From contig RQOL01000876.1 in the NCBI GenBank assembly GCA_013076295.1, forward strand, positions 434,001 to 498,000: a DNA stretch of 64,000 nt, written 5' to 3'. Below the pieces are notes generated by a model, which made no database searches, was not told the DNA's origin, and saw only the letters and a program-made list of their open reading frames with translations. The DNA is from Sanderia malayensis (Eukaryota > Cnidaria > Scyphozoa > Semaeostomeae > Pelagiidae). Of this stretch, positions 1 to 11,389 are shown in pieces. The translations under genes were made by a program, and so were the position numbers. Positions within the stretch are counted from its first letter, which is position 1. Each line of letters begins with the position of its first letter.

Positions 1-530
1 ATGCTGCATGACTTTGTACATTATCTTGTGACAGCGAATTGATCGATTATAGTGTTTCCCTGACAAAACACTTCTTATAGATCCTTCACTGACAATTCCT
101 TGACTCAATGAAAACATTCTAAAATGGAAAATAGAGTTTATTATATTTTTTATTTTATAAAATTGTTCGCATTCTCCCTCTTTTAAATGATTGGTATGTG
201 CATTTTTAGCCATTGTACCGTAAAAAGAGTTGGAAGAGAAACAAATTGCTCACTTCAACATTGTACCTCAAACTGCCTTACTTTGAATAAGAATTTTAGC
301 ATAAAAATTTGTAACATATTTTTTTTACAGTAAGTATAAATAATATTGATATTGATAATAATGAATATTTATCTGATTTTCTGGGAAAACCTGAAAATAA
401 TACGAAATTGACTAAAATCCTACCTTGAGACCTCCATCTGGAAAAATCTTTGATATTGCAGACAAGTAAGACCATGGAACTCACCAAGTCTTGCCACAAA
501 GCGATCAAAATACGGAACCCGCTTCCTCTG
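1..530. other. AT-rich stretch with no supported gene
   Basis: I see no recognisable protein domain or terminal repeat here. A minus-strand frame at 296-508 has no family resemblance and runs into the start of the LINE. This may be older flanking DNA into which the LINE inserted. Confidence 0.4.
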
Positions 531-648
531 CTAAGTTAGCTCAGGAAAGTCTTACTCTTCCTACTGTTACCCCCAACATCGTCATAAATGTAATTATGAA
601 ATTAAGGAATGTAAAGGGTACAGGCCTGGATGATATCTCTATGAACTT

Positions 649-2338
649 GTGAAGATACTAAGTAAATCTGATAGATTTTTCTGTACTCTTGGCTCACTTA
701 TAAACCACTCCTTCGAATCTGGTGTTTTCCCCTCTGCTTGGAAAAATGCAAGGGTTGTTCCATTTTTTAAATCTGGGGACATTGAAAATGTTGACAACTA
801 TAGACCCATCTCCATCCTTAACTGTTTGAGTAAAGTCATAGACAGGATTGCCTTTGACCACATATATTCATTCTAAATAATAATAATAATAATTAATATT
901 TAAAGTGGGTAGCCTGCACTAATCGAGCTAAAGTTCAATTTTTTACAGCAGGGCCCACTATAAATAAAAGCTGTCAATTGGGTGTTACAATGAAAAAATA
1001 AATCAGAAGATGAATATTGACAATAATTATACAAATCAGAAGATGAATATTTACAATAATTATACACTAAAAGTCATTGCTTACTTCATGTTCTGCAATC
1101 TGGCTTCAGAAAAAATCACTCGACTCTGACAGCCCTGATACATATGATCGACACAATTTATAAGGATATGGATGAAAATAAACTGACTGGTACCTTATTT
1201 CTAGACCTACGCAAGGCATTTGATACAGTGGACCACCGCATATTGTTATCAAGACTTAAAATGTTCAATCCTAACAAATTTATGTTTCAGTGGCTCTCAT
1301 CGTATCTTGAAAAAAGAAAGCAAGTGGTTGCTTTTAATGGCATATTATCTAATGAGGCCATAATTTCCACTGGCGTGCCTCAAGGATCAATACTAGGGCC
1401 TTTGCTTTTTCTAATGTACGTCAATGACTTACCCAAGTCCCTCACTTCTGAAGTTATATTATTTGTAGATGATACAACTGCAATCTCTCATGGAGCCACC
1501 CACTGCTCTGTAGCTTCTGATGTTCAAGAAAATCTTACCAACATAGGCAAGTATGCATTAGAAAATCGACTGATACCGCATCCGCAAAAAAACAAAGATT
1601 ATGCTGTTCAGCAAGCAGAGTGAGGCTGTCCCCATCGATGATCGTATTCCTTTAAATCTAGCAGGTACAAAGGTTGATTATTCAAGTTCCTACAAATGTT
1701 TAGGATTCACATTAGCTGAACATCTTGACTATAAACTCCACCTGAAAGATATCTGTAAGAAAGTTCACTATGGTTTATCTATATTAAGACGAGTAAAATT
1801 GTTTCTCTCTGAGGACACGCTCATTTCCCTGGCCAACTCTCTTGTACTTTGCCATTTGGAATACTGTTCGCCTCTGCTGCATAATATGTTAAAAAGTCAG
1901 CTTGAAACACTACTAAAATCACAAAAACAATGTGCTCGTGTTATATTATCACAAACAAGAAGATCAAGAAGCAAACCTCTCTTCATCAGGCTAAGCTGGC
2001 TTCCCATTCATCAATGTATTGAGCTAAACACTTGCATCATGATGTTTAAAATTGAGAACAATTTAGCTCCTGAGTATCTCAATGACATGTTTCAGAAACA
2101 GTCCGATATTCATGACCATCTTACTCGTTCTTCTACTAGCAGATCTCTGTACACCACAAGAGGCAATGGAGCATCCCATCTAAACACTTTCCAGTACTAT
2201 GGGGGTAAATTCTGGAACTCGCTACCCAAGTCTTTGAGGGACATTAAATCTTTAAACGTTTTTAAATCAAAATGTAAAATATATTTTATGGACATTTTTA
2301 AGGCTGACTCTTTTATAAACTACGATTTTAGTGTTTAA
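649..2338 (+). pseudogene. LINE reverse transcriptase, broken
   Basis: This encodes an RNA-directed DNA polymerase for target-primed reverse transcription. Visible motifs in order are DNYRPISILNCLSKV (fingers, about 800-845), LDLRKAFDTVDH (motif A, about 1200), GVPQGSILGPLLF (motif B, about 1375) and FVDDTTAIS (motif C, the catalytic DD, about 1461). A thumb and C-terminal region (LGFTL, LEYCSPL, ending at 2338) follows. The frame is broken three times: a stop and an insertion of about 190 bp after 876, re-entry near 1079, and a frameshift in the A-run near 1587-1593 where the 1144-1623 and 1601-2338 frames overlap. It cannot make a complete enzyme. Confidence 0.88.
878..1075. repeat. Insertion inside the LINE RT with short inverted repeat and tandem duplication
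   Basis: The RT is interrupted by about 190 bp. It holds an (ATA)n run, an imperfect inverted pair AGTGGGTAGCCTGC / GCAGGGCCCACT (about 905-960), and a 33-bp direct duplication containing AATCAGAAGATGAATATT (about 1000-1065). It may be a tiny non-autonomous element; no clear target duplication was found. Confidence 0.45.
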
Positions 2339-2469
2339 TATAAGTTTCTTTTTCTTTCTTTATTTTTTTCGTTTTACGTAAACCAGGTTGAAAACAAGCT
2401 ATGTATGCTTAAACCTGTTATTTACGATAAAGATATTTATACATACATACATACATACATACAAATACT

Positions 2470-4651
2470 CTTTCTCTTTCCACCTCACTTGTTGTATTTT
2501 AGCATAAACAGCTTCGTCAAAAACTAGAACTGCACACTTTAGTGGCAACTTGTCAGCATCCCTTCATTCCTCAGGTATGTAATTGTGGTATAACATCTTA
2601 TTGAAACCACTCCATCCTTGCAATAAAATTTGATCTTTGTCTGTGTACTTGATCAGCACATAAGCCAAATGAAGTTTTTCTGCACTTTCATTTCATCTAC
2701 ATGTGTTGAGTCTTTTAGTTTGTTCATCAAGTGCAGTTTTATGAACTTTGGTGATTTTTTTGCTCTAATAGCATATGGTATTACATCTGTATGAGGCATA
2801 TTTACAGATGTTTGTGATTTATTTATTTTCACATTGTTGTCTATCCTGTTCTCTTCCTCAGCAATCTTTTGCGTGATGATGCCATTTGTAACATGCGTTT
2901 GCTTCACAACTTCTTCCCCAAAATCAATGTTGTCATATACCAAATTTACAAACTTACCAATGAAAAACTCTCAAGGTATAACAGTGGTTGTATCAATGGC
3001 TAGTTGAGCAAGAGCAGTATCAAAGGACATAGTTGAAGATAACGAAACAGAATGTCCTAACCCATTTAAGAGTGTTATCAACTTGAGCAGCCAGAAATTT
3101 GGCTCACAGCTGTAGCCAACACAAGTGATTTGGGTGTCTGGAAATTTCCCCTGCTGGCAATATATATCAAATCTTTGCAAACTGAAAACAGTTTTGGAGA
3201 ACCATCTTTATCAACATCAACAAATGCTGATTCTTCTGGATCTTTTGAAAAGCCAAGCATCCATGCAACAAAATTGAACAGAAGAGGTGGCACAACTTTC
3301 CCTGCCTCATTCCTAGACATATCAGATGAGAGTTGGGGCCACTGATCACACCATTTTGTAGGCTTCTTTATGACACTTTCTCTTAATGTAAGAGCTGCAA
3401 AATAAATTTCTCTCAGGCTTGCATTCTTTTCTTTAAAGTTATTGCTGGGTCTCTGAATTTCAAAATCTTCCCTCTGGCTGTCATCATCTGTCTCTGTCAT
3501 TGGAGTTTCTGTTTCCTCAAGATAGCTTTCAACGACACTACCTTTACTAAGATCCTCAACCTCACTTTTATTCCTTTTCTTTGGTGTATGAAAAACCAGC
3601 TGAGGAAACTTTTCAATTAACCTCTCTTTTAAACGATAGGTTCTCTAATTTGAGATATTGCAATCTTCTACCTGCTCAGCTGTCTGGACAAACTTTTCTG
3701 TAATGATTACTGATGTAGTATATTCGTTTTTTGTTTATCAGCTTTGCCTTAACAAACTGCCCACAGAATATTTCAAGACTTTGCATACAGCTTGTGATCA
3801 TAGGGCACACGATTGTGATCTTGGGAGCTTGTTTATGTCTCAAGAAAGAGGTATGGCTGGTATAGCAACGCCTATGATACTTCACCCCAGGGGCAGCACA
3901 ATCTTTCTCCTGAATCAGAATCTTTTCATCGCTTTTTCTTCTGGCTGCTTCTCTCAATTTGCCTTCATCTAGTGTCTCAGCAGAAATAAGTTTATCCAAC
4001 TGAAGGGTTTTTGTTTTCTGGAAAAGAAATATTTATCTTCAAAAATGAGATCTAAATATCAAATTGAGTCTAATTATTCATTATTGCATGAATTTCCATA
4101 AGGCATCAATATTCTCTGGATGGATTGTAAAAATTTTTGTAATACTTTTTTGTATGTGTTGTAATTTGGTTGTACATTTTTTAATTTAAAATATCGTAGA
4201 CTATCAAATGAAAAAACCTGACTAGCTAGTTAGCTAGCTGGCTATCTAGTTTGAAATAAAATAATATGAACAAGCCAACAACTAGACAATTAAGGACATA
4301 CCGAGTCTGTGTAGTAAGACTTTTCTTGTTTGCAAATTATGCAGAATGGAGCCAAAACAAGTTTTTCTTTGCATTCACAACGCCAACGGAATTTTTCAAC
4401 GATCTTAGAAGCTTCGTTTTTGTTTAGCCATCACTATCATCAGCAGCAGTTTAAGAACAAGACTGGCTATCTTGTGCCAATAAGTCTAGTTGCTCGATAT
4501 TCCTTTTAGCTTTTCGCCTTATTTGAGCACAATTTATCAGGGTTTTGTTTGTAAATTTTGCATAGCAGTTTCTGTGATAGTAAAATTGCCTGTTTCCAAC
4601 AATGTTTGACGTTTCAATTGTTCCCTCGTCAATGAACGCAGAAGTATTCAC
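2470..4651 (-). pseudogene. Decayed gene of a multi-copy cnidarian family, unknown function
   Basis: Read right to left. The N-terminus has a cysteine/histidine module YYHRNCYAKFT (about 4590-4555) and a C-rich stretch CECKEK...CIICKQEKSYY (4400-4310). A canonical intron lies between a GTATGT donor at about 4302 and a TTCTTTTCCAG acceptor at about 4020. A second YHRRCYTSHT module follows (3860-3830), then a basic linker (RLKERL, FPQLVFHTPKKRNKSE), a conserved core (3500-3080), a WLLKLITLLNGLGHS motif (about 3090-3050) and DNIDFGEE (2930). It continues to about 2480 (VLVFDEAVYAK). Several frameshifts and stops break it. I recognise the architecture from abundant uncharacterised coral proteins; no function is assigned. 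The LINE tail abuts its 3' end. Confidence 0.6.
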
Positions 4652-4659
4652 TGCAATAT

Positions 4660-5070
4660 TATTTTCCTTACCGTCAACTGAAAGCCACTGTTAGCGGCAT
4701 TCATTGAACATTTGAAGAGATTGTTTAGTGAATGCGGTCAAACGACCGTCTTCTCCTTCAAAATTTAGTAAGCAACAACGACCACGATCCATCATAATGC
4801 CATGTTTGCTTACAAGTATTGTGCATGTCACGAGATAACTTGGAACCTATGTATTGACCAGACTCTTGGCCAGGCCTGAAAATAACTGTGGAACAATGGA
4901 TTTCCACATTCCATATTATATACGTCACATCGTGGAAAACACAAGACATGAGCTGTTTTGGAAAAGTTTGAGACTGTCTTTCAAGAAAAATGCAGGTTTT
5001 TAGAGATGACAACAAGCTGATTTATGATCAGTATTAAAAAACACACGAAAACATGCTAAATTAAAGTAGT
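4660..5070. other. No recognisable feature
   Basis: I find no motif or repeat here. The minus-strand frame at 4758-5015 shows no family resemblance. Confidence 0.4.
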
Positions 5071-5122
5071 GCCGAATAATGTCAGCGGAACTGAATGAAA
5101 ATCAGACAGCTTATGGCCTAAA

Positions 5123-5285
5123 ACCCTGCATCTATTGTGAAAAGGATGATCATAAACAGCAGACTGTGAGCAGGTCAAGACAACAGAGGAGAGGAGAAAG
5201 ATCCTAGGCTTGAAAAGCTATGCTTTAATTGTACTGGTGGACAACATCCAGCTAGTGATTGTGGAAGTAAACTCAGTTGCAGAAT
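5123..5285 (+). pseudogene. BEL/Pao gag zinc-knuckle fragment
   Basis: Two CCHC-type nucleic-acid-binding knuckles are visible: CIYCEKDDHK near 5130, then, after two frame changes, KLCFNCTGGQHPASDC near 5217-5262. The spacer reads TTEERRKILGLK, typical of the BEL/Pao gag C-terminus. In the family this domain packages element RNA. The fragment is about 55 codons long and ends near 5285. Confidence 0.75.
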
Positions 5286-5474
5286 TCGTCTATGGTTCGT
5301 CTTTGTTTATGTAATCGGATTTCTTGTGACCGTGGTCACATGAGGTCATCTATTACGTCACAATGGCACATTTGCCAGAATGTTCCCAAGGCTTAAAATG
5401 ACTACCTACCCCCACAGATGCCAAAACTGTCTTCAGATTTTCCGTTACCCAATTTGCTAGAATGTTATGCTAAA

Positions 5475-6835
5475 TTCCCTGTCTATTATTGGTGCTATGA
5501 TTATTAATTATTTCTTTAACTGCAGACCAAAGTTTTTTACTTTTTTTGAAATTTTTCAAAGTATGCGGCATAGTGACCTTTTTTGCTCTTTCTAATGAGA
5601 TGATTGATATGGTCTCTATAATATTTATACTTTTTTACATAACTGGGTTTCTCGTTTTAAGAAATTTCTTATAACATTTGTTTTTAACTGAGATGGATTT
5701 CAAAATTCCTTTAGTGATCCAAGGCTTCAATCTTTGTTTATATAATCTCTTTGTGATTGGTTTTAAGGGAACATGTTTATTAATGTTGCTTAGCAAGTCA
5801 TCATGAAATAAATTATATTGCTTATTCGCCCCCTGAATCGAGTTAATAGACAATTCTAGATTTCTTTTTCTCAAATCACGTATGTATGAATTAGGATTGA
5901 AGTTCTTGTAATTGCGAAAGAATCCTCTGTTGTCCTTTGTTGATTTCAATTGCATACTTTTACAAAAAATGAAATTGGGCATATGATCAGATATCTTACA
6001 TACTAAATTACCACTAAAAGTCTCATAGTCAATTGAGTTCCAAAAAATGTTATCAATCAGTGATGGTTATTATTATTTATTATTTTGCTAGGTTGAAGCA
6101 TATGAGGTTGGAAAAAGTTAGACAGGAGTAGATTTAAGAAATTTTCTGTATACTCATCTGAATCGATATTTAAAAGATTGATATTAAATTCTCCTACTAT
6201 AAAAACAGTTTTCTTTTCTTTTCTTATTTTCTTTAATAGGGTATTAGTTAAGTATTCTAAAAATTTATTATCATTTTTCTTCCTAGGGTGTCGGTAAACA
6301 ACCACGATTAGAGAATTTTTGTTAGTCTTAGATTGAATCTCTATCCAGTTTGCTTCAAATTCACATTCGTTATCGGAATGAGAAAAGTCTAAGTCTGTCC
6401 TAGGGTTGAAACAAAGATCTTCTGAAATAAAGAAGCCACACCCTCCTTTTAAGCTTTTGCCAAGAGTTCCAGGATACCAACTATTTACAATGGATTCGTT
6501 TGTTTCAGTTAACCATGTTTCTGAGAGGGCTATGACATCAAATTTATGTCCTAAAGATGCTGTTAAAAGTTCTAAGTTTCCAATATTTTTATTCAGCGAG
6601 CAGATATTTGTATGCATTAAACTAAAAAATGGTGATTTATCTTGGTTTAATTTATTGCACAACTTGTGAAATTCGTGAATAGTATAGTATTTACAGTCAG
6701 AGTTAAAGTTCATATTATGATCAATATCACTATCAATATTAGGATGAAATTTGTTTAAGTTAGGTTTGTTTAGACTAAGTTCAAATATTGTATCGAGACA
6801 GTTGAAATCTGTTAAATCCATTGTGTCGTTGCAAA
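5475..6835 (-). mobile_element. LINE fragment (endonuclease half), inserted in BEL element
   Basis: The endonuclease coding region starts at 6821 and the element runs leftward to about 5475, stopping just before the reverse transcriptase core (the last recognisable motif resembles KLWSAVKEII). BEL sequence resumes within about 20 bp of its upstream end. Losing the 3' half is unusual for a LINE and points to a later deletion or recombination. Confidence 0.75.
5635..6821 (-). pseudogene. LINE apurinic/apyrimidinic-like endonuclease
   Basis: A 254-codon frame (6821-6057) encodes an exonuclease-endonuclease-phosphatase fold. Visible motifs are LMHTNICSLNKN (substrate loop), DVIALSETWLT (catalytic Glu), GGCGFFI, VVVYRHP and FIVGEFNINL, where family members usually have GDFN. 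It then frameshifts near 6055 and continues to the C-terminal SDHMPNF histidine motif (about 5980) and the linker toward the RT (5982-5635). The enzyme nicks target DNA for target-primed reverse transcription. The Asp-to-Glu change in the GDFN motif and the frameshift suggest it is inactive. Confidence 0.82.
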
Positions 6836-6854
6836 AACAATATTCGTTCGAGCT

Positions 6855-7118
6855 AAAATTGTCGATATTAATCTTGGAGGAAGTAATGTAAATGATACAA
6901 GAGGATTGAAAGAAGCTGTTATAAAGATATTCAAGGACGGCAAGTTCGAGCTACATAAGTGGCATTCTAATGCATCTGAATTAGAAGAACCAACACTATA
7001 TGCCTGTGAGCTAACCTATGCAAAAGAGAGTCTTGGAACAGGTCGGGCTGAAACAAAGCTTCTAGGTATCACATGGGATAAGAACCAATTTTACCCATTC
7101 AAGTTTGAAAGCTTATAA
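6855..7118 (+). pseudogene. BEL/Pao reverse transcriptase C-terminal part
   Basis: The reading frame begins just after the expected catalytic DD (INLGGSNVND), then has FKDGKFELHKWHSN and TKLLGITWDKN, which are diagnostic of the BEL/Pao connection region between polymerase and RNase H. Coding similarity stops at about 7118, where transposon sequence begins. The left edge lies within 20 bp of the LINE 5' end, so the LINE insertion removed or displaced the rest of the polymerase domain. Confidence 0.78.
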
Positions 7119-7189
7119 AAGTATGAATGCATATCCGTATGATGTCACTTGCCAAACCTATGAGGAAATTTGTAAGCGAATCCAGCCCC

Positions 7190-7540
7190 CCTTGTATCTT
7201 TTTTTTGCCAAAGTAAGACACTCGCAGTATTTTCACAAAAATTGCCTAATCAAGCTTGGGTCGTCGTTAATGATGATGGATCTGTATGTAGGGGACATTA
7301 TACTTGTTTGGTTGGACAAGGGGAAGGTTGCTTTCATGTTGCGGCAAATTTTTTTATATTTATAGTGTTTCTGAGTTCAAAGAAAAGTCTACATCTTCTT
7401 GTACTTCAGAACTTCTTGGTTGGGTAACAACTCAACTCGCCCCACTAGATATATATATACATACACAAACTCTGTTTGACAACACAAGGGGCTACACATT
7501 GGTCTATTGGGTAGCTTTCAAAAAGGCTGTTTAAAGGGTG
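7190..7540 (+). pseudogene. SWIM-type zinc-finger fragment (YqaJ-associated protein)
   Basis: The frame at 7242-7365 reads WVVVNDDGSV, then TCLVGQGEGCFHVAANFF. This matches the SWIM domain (CxC...CxH) that precedes a YqaJ-like exonuclease in many animal transposon-linked proteins. The first CxC is degraded to YTC. Frame changes follow near 7365 and 7500, and the nuclease domain is not recognisable. Next to it on the opposite strand are THAP and HTH pieces, a pairing I recall from ISL2EU-type DNA transposons. That link is inference. Confidence 0.55.
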
Positions 7541-8127
7541 ACAAATTCAGTGCTGCTGTTTCATTCCAAAGGAACAACAGACTCACAGAGATTGCAAAGA
7601 GCTGAACATACAACCAAGAGATCATCAAGTATGCTATCTTCTTCTGTAGTTTTACTCATCAGCAACTTCATGGGGATGATGCTCTGCAACATTGTAAATT
7701 TATTTCAAAGCAGTCCAATTACTCTTTCCACGTGGATTCACATGTGGAATATTGCATTTATAATCATGAAATATTGCATTTATTAATCGTGAAAATTTAA
7801 AAAGCCATCCCAAGTGTATAATATTTGAAAATTTTGATTTCAGCCAAAATAAATTCGAGTCACATAGTATGACAGCAAGGCATTGTTAAGTTTTTAACAG
7901 GAGTTTTGCATTTATGGAACTCAACAAAATTCAAAGCAAAAAACAAGAACAAATAAATATTCAAAATATTCAAGTGCCTGAGATAGATAAAAATAATGAT
8001 TGTTAATATATTGGCATTTCATGCTATCATTTGCAAGCATGGGTCTCTTGGAGCGAGAGGTCCAAAAGACACCCATGCATTGGAAATTTGGTCCTCAGTT
8101 CAGTGTAGATTTGTGCATTAGATAATG

Positions 8128-8930
8128 TTAATCAATGATCACAGCACACTTTGAAAAATGCTCTCTGGATGCTATGCTGTAGGCATGGTCTGTGAAGAAC
8201 TTCCCTTTCAGGCCAAAGAATAAGGACAGATAGACATGTTGACAAAACAGCAATCCACTTGTAGAAAATTCTGCAAACACAACTTTGGTGAATTCCAAAA
8301 CGATAGGCCAAGTATTGCTCTGATAAATCAAGACGTGACCGGATTAGTGCCAAAAGAAGTTCTTGAAAGTTAGAGAGCTTTCTGTTGTGATGGGAATGCA
8401 TGTAAGGTTCGACGAAACCAAGAATTTTCATAAGGAGCTTATTATTGTCATGTTCCAGAGTACATTGCTCAAAAGATAACAATGCCAAATCAGTCCGCTG
8501 GAAAACCTCTGACCTCAATATGTTGTCTTCCTTTAAGTTCTGACTATGTTCTCACTCTTCTGACCTAAACATTAAGGAGACATATGTATCTATTTAGTTA
8601 TAAACGTGTAAAACAGATAATTATAATCTCACATCCCAATCAGAGCAATCCGTAGGGAAAAAATGGTGAATAAATACAAATATGTTATGGCCTACCTGAG
8701 ACAAAGTGAATCCCGCAAGCCCAGGCATGGTCAATACTGCTATCTGGGTTTATTTTGGCAATAAAAATCCATCTTTCCCTCCGTTCAAGGTCTTTGGAAA
8801 TTCGATGAAATTTGACCTCATTCTTAAACCCATTTTTCGTGCAACCAAGAACAGAACAAAACTTAACCAGTTTGAAAAAATATCGCTTCAAAATCAAAAT
8901 TTGTTTTGCGCACCCTTTTTTGTTCATCAC
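8128..8930 (-). pseudogene. THAP-domain transposase fragment (Harbinger/ISL2EU type)
   Basis: Read leftward. An N-terminal THAP zinc finger (CSVLGCTKN, KFHRISKDL, RWIFIAKI, CGIHFVSGRP; 8855-8690) ends at a plausible splice donor (CAG/GTAGGC near 8695). After a gap comes a transposase helix-turn-helix region (ELLLALIRSRLDLSEQYLAYRFGI, quoted in part; then RIFYKWI and WPEREVL; 8425-8200). It stops at about 8130 in KCAVIID, the strand expected to carry the first catalytic Asp of the DDE domain. The rest of the DDE domain is missing. THAP binds the element ends; this copy cannot transpose itself. Confidence 0.75.
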
Positions 8931-9184
8931 CAGCCTCTCTTGTCAATGACAGAGATTTGTGTACTTCGGCCTAACTTTTTTTCTAAAAAGCTGCAAGCCT
9001 TGGCCGACAGGCTGTTTTTCGGTTAAATTTTTTATAAGAAAGAAAGTCTATCAGATAAAAATCTGATTTCAACTACTATTTTGACATCAAGTGACAAATT
9101 TTTTTTGCAAATCTGACTTGGCATCCTTGTCTATTATGTAATTTTTGAAGGGGCCTATTTAGAGGCTACTTCGTGGCAGCCTAA

Positions 9185-9970
9185 CTTCTGTGGAGCTTCA
9201 CCGCTTTGCTGTCGCAAGTTTTCTGGGTTGCTGCGCTGTCATCTACACAGTTGTGGCTCAGGAGAAAACTATGAACGAAAACATCTTGATATCAAAAACA
9301 CGCTTATCCAAACGAGATCTAACTATCCCCAGACTTGAAATGGTCCCTCTCACATGGTTGCAAATCTGCTGCATAACACAATGACAGCTCTCAAGCTTTA
9401 TCCAGTGTTCAGAATCTGAGCCTGGACTGATTCTTCAGTTTGTCTCCACTGGATAAGAGGTGATGGACAGTACAAACAGTTTGTTGGCAACCGTTTCAGG
9501 AAGATCAAAGGAAAATCATTTACTTGGAGACATGTCCCAACTGACCAGAATCCTGCAGACATAGGAAGTCGTGGGACAGCTAACATCAGTGGTGAGAAAT
9601 GGACAAGAGGTCCTTTATGGCTTCAATCACCAAATGCATGGCCCGAGGACATCACAACAAAGTCGACAGAAGAAACAGATTCTGAGAAGCTTGTGAGGGA
9701 GATAATGAAGGCCTGTAGGGAAAGAGTACCTGACAGTATAGATCGCCTGAAAGACAGGAAGCCAATTGAAGAAACAGCAAGGGTTCTAGCCTGGGTCAAC
9801 AGATTTATGGAGAAATGTAAAGGAAATAAAGTGAACAACGGTTCTTTGACTATTGAAGAAATTGAAGGACAGCAGAAATTCTTGATCCGACAAGCTCAAA
9901 AAGATGTGAAAAAGACAAAGCAATTTAAAGAGAAGGCAAGGCGAAACTGGGGGGCTAGTTTGTACAGTAC
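9185..9970 (+). pseudogene. BEL/Pao RNase H and integrase N-terminal region
   Basis: The first frame (9190-9384) has GCCAVIYTV, ISKTRLSKRDLTIPRLE, matching the BEL/Pao RNase H start. After a frame change it reads WTDSSVCLHWIRGDGQY, FVGNRFRKI and WRHVPTDQNPADIGSRG (about 9420-9580), the hallmark BEL/Pao motif, then GPLWL. The frame at 9693-9955 continues with VLAWVNRF and the EEIEGQQKFLIRQAQKD segment leading to the integrase zinc-binding region. It stops at about 9960 before the DDE core. Two or more frameshifts break it. Confidence 0.85.
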
Positions 9971-9974
9971 AAAC

Positions 9975-10118
9975 AAGTTATATTTGTCTGTTTTAAACCG
10001 ATTTCCATGTCGCAGCTGACAACTTCATACAAAACTCAACACTTTTATGACAGAGCAGTGCAAAACAAGAAATTCAAAAATTTGAATTGCTAAAAAACAG
10101 TAAGGGGGGTCATAATGA
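9975..10118. other. Unassigned spacer between BEL fragment and gypsy LTR
   Basis: No motif is recognisable in this short interval. Confidence 0.4.
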
Positions 10119-10357
10119 TGTAACAGGATTACATTCTCGTTATCATGTAGCCTCGTATTCATGTAATTATTGTGATCACGTGTTGATGTCAATCAATGTC
10201 AATCATGTATAGTATAAATAGCTTTGGCAATTATATTTAATTCATTCTTATTCTTGTATCATCAGTTACATATATTTCATATCTGATTATCACGTATTCG
10301 CATGAACTGAGTCTTATTTGAGTTCAATTACGTAATGGTAGCTCGACCACCATTACA
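10119..10357 (+). repeat. Probable Ty3/gypsy 5' LTR
   Basis: The 239-bp segment starts TGTAACAGG and ends CCATTACA (TG...CA), carries a TATAAATAG box near 10212, and lies directly upstream of a gag reading frame with a TGGTGTTAGAATC segment in the primer-binding-site position. No partner 3' LTR was found in the window, so the boundaries are inferred. Confidence 0.55.
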
Positions 10358-10406
10358 GAAGTGGTGTTAGAATCTGGTTTTCGATCTTCATTCTTCGTTC
10401 TTCATC

Positions 10407-11389
10407 ATGGCTTCTCCAGAGGAGCTTCTTGGCTTGATCAATGGACTCCCTGGTGCCATTCGTGATCAACATCATGCTTCCCGCGAAGTCAAAGATGTGA
10501 GCTTGATTCTAAAGCATGTAAGAATGGTTATATACATAAATGCTCTGTCTACTTCGATTTTAATTGTAAAGCCCTTAATCATGAGGTTCGTGCTTTTAAT
10601 GATTGTAACAATACTAATCCCCACCCTGGTAATCAAACTCGTCGTAGATTTTCTGGTTCCCACTATTCGTCTAACAATTCTACTTCAAATAATGCTCTTT
10701 GTCCTTCTCGTTCATCTAATTACCGTTTTTTGCGTGATCATATATCATCGGCTGTTTCTGCACACGTGGCAGATTCCATTGATTGTGTCACCTTAGATTC
10801 GGTTAAAGCTATCTTCTTGGACTGCATGAAAAGTTTAAAAAACGATGTAACAACTACTATTCTTGCTGAAGTAGAAAAATCTCTCCCATCCACTCCTCAA
10901 CCAATCCTATCTGCCCCCATTCGGCCCAGTTCTTCTCCCGATCACATTTACGGTATGCCAGCAGTCACACCTTCTAACCCTATTTCGTCAGTTTCAGCGC
11001 TTGACCTTCGTAGCCGCAAAATTTTATGGACCAAAATCGTTTTTGGGGGTGCTTCCCTACCTCTTCCCCTAGACAGCTGCTGTTCCGTTTCTCTGGTCAG
11101 TCAAAATCATCCTGACCAAACCTGACCTACAATTTGTCAAACTGGCCCGACAAGTCCCTGTTTCGGTCGCAGGCCCATTGTCCAACCTACGAGCAGTTGG
11201 CACTATGCAAGTCCCTATCGTTTGGGAAAATGACCATTTGACCACATTTACCATGCTTGTTGTGCTTCAGTTATCGTGGCCTATTTTATTTGGTCAAAAT
11301 CATTTGCGTATGACAGACGCACACATTCAGTCCAAAGCCCTGAAGGTATTTTTCGTCGCACCCGATATGAACTTTTCAATCAGATGCCA
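10407..11389 (+). pseudogene. Ty3/gypsy gag and aspartic protease
   Basis: The coding region begins 50 bp after the LTR (MASPEELLGLI). It includes a cysteine-containing gag tail and a low-complexity Ser/Asn linker, then a helical segment (10730-11000). The protease core follows: LPLDSCCSVSLVS (about 11065-11105, where the usual DSG is DSC), then GTMQVPIVWEN and LSWPILFGQNHLRMT. At least three frame changes are present. Coding stops abruptly at 11389 in MNFSIRC, exactly where the first Helitron-like element starts. A later part of a similar pol appears at 18851. Confidence 0.78.

Larger units (their letters stand above)
540..2464 (+). mobile_element. 5'-truncated non-LTR retrotransposon (LINE)
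   Basis: Sequence before the first fragment already reads as the pre-RT segment (KGTGLDDI, about 612-645). Reverse transcriptase fragments follow, and the element ends in a tandem ACAT/CATA tail at 2441-2464, as expected for a LINE 3' end. No endonuclease domain is present, so it is 5'-truncated. The 3' tail directly abuts the end of the minus-strand gene at 2470-4651, which suggests insertion into that gene. The lineage looks like the CR1/L2/jockey group, not resolved further. Confidence 0.85.
5075..9970 (+). mobile_element. BEL/Pao LTR retrotransposon, three dispersed fragments
   Basis: Three plus-strand pieces are collinear in BEL/Pao order: gag zinc knuckles (5123-5285), the end of the reverse transcriptase (about 6855-7118) and RNase H to integrase N-terminus (about 9185-9970). 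The gaps are filled by a minus-strand LINE (about 5475-6835) and by THAP/SWIM transposon remains (about 7190-9160). Protease and most of the RT are absent, so deletion as well as insertion has occurred. No LTR was identified. Confidence 0.75.

Noticed and set aside
3658..3972. 104-codon plus-strand frame
   Set aside because: Overlaps the minus-strand YHRRCYTSHT module, the better-supported reading.
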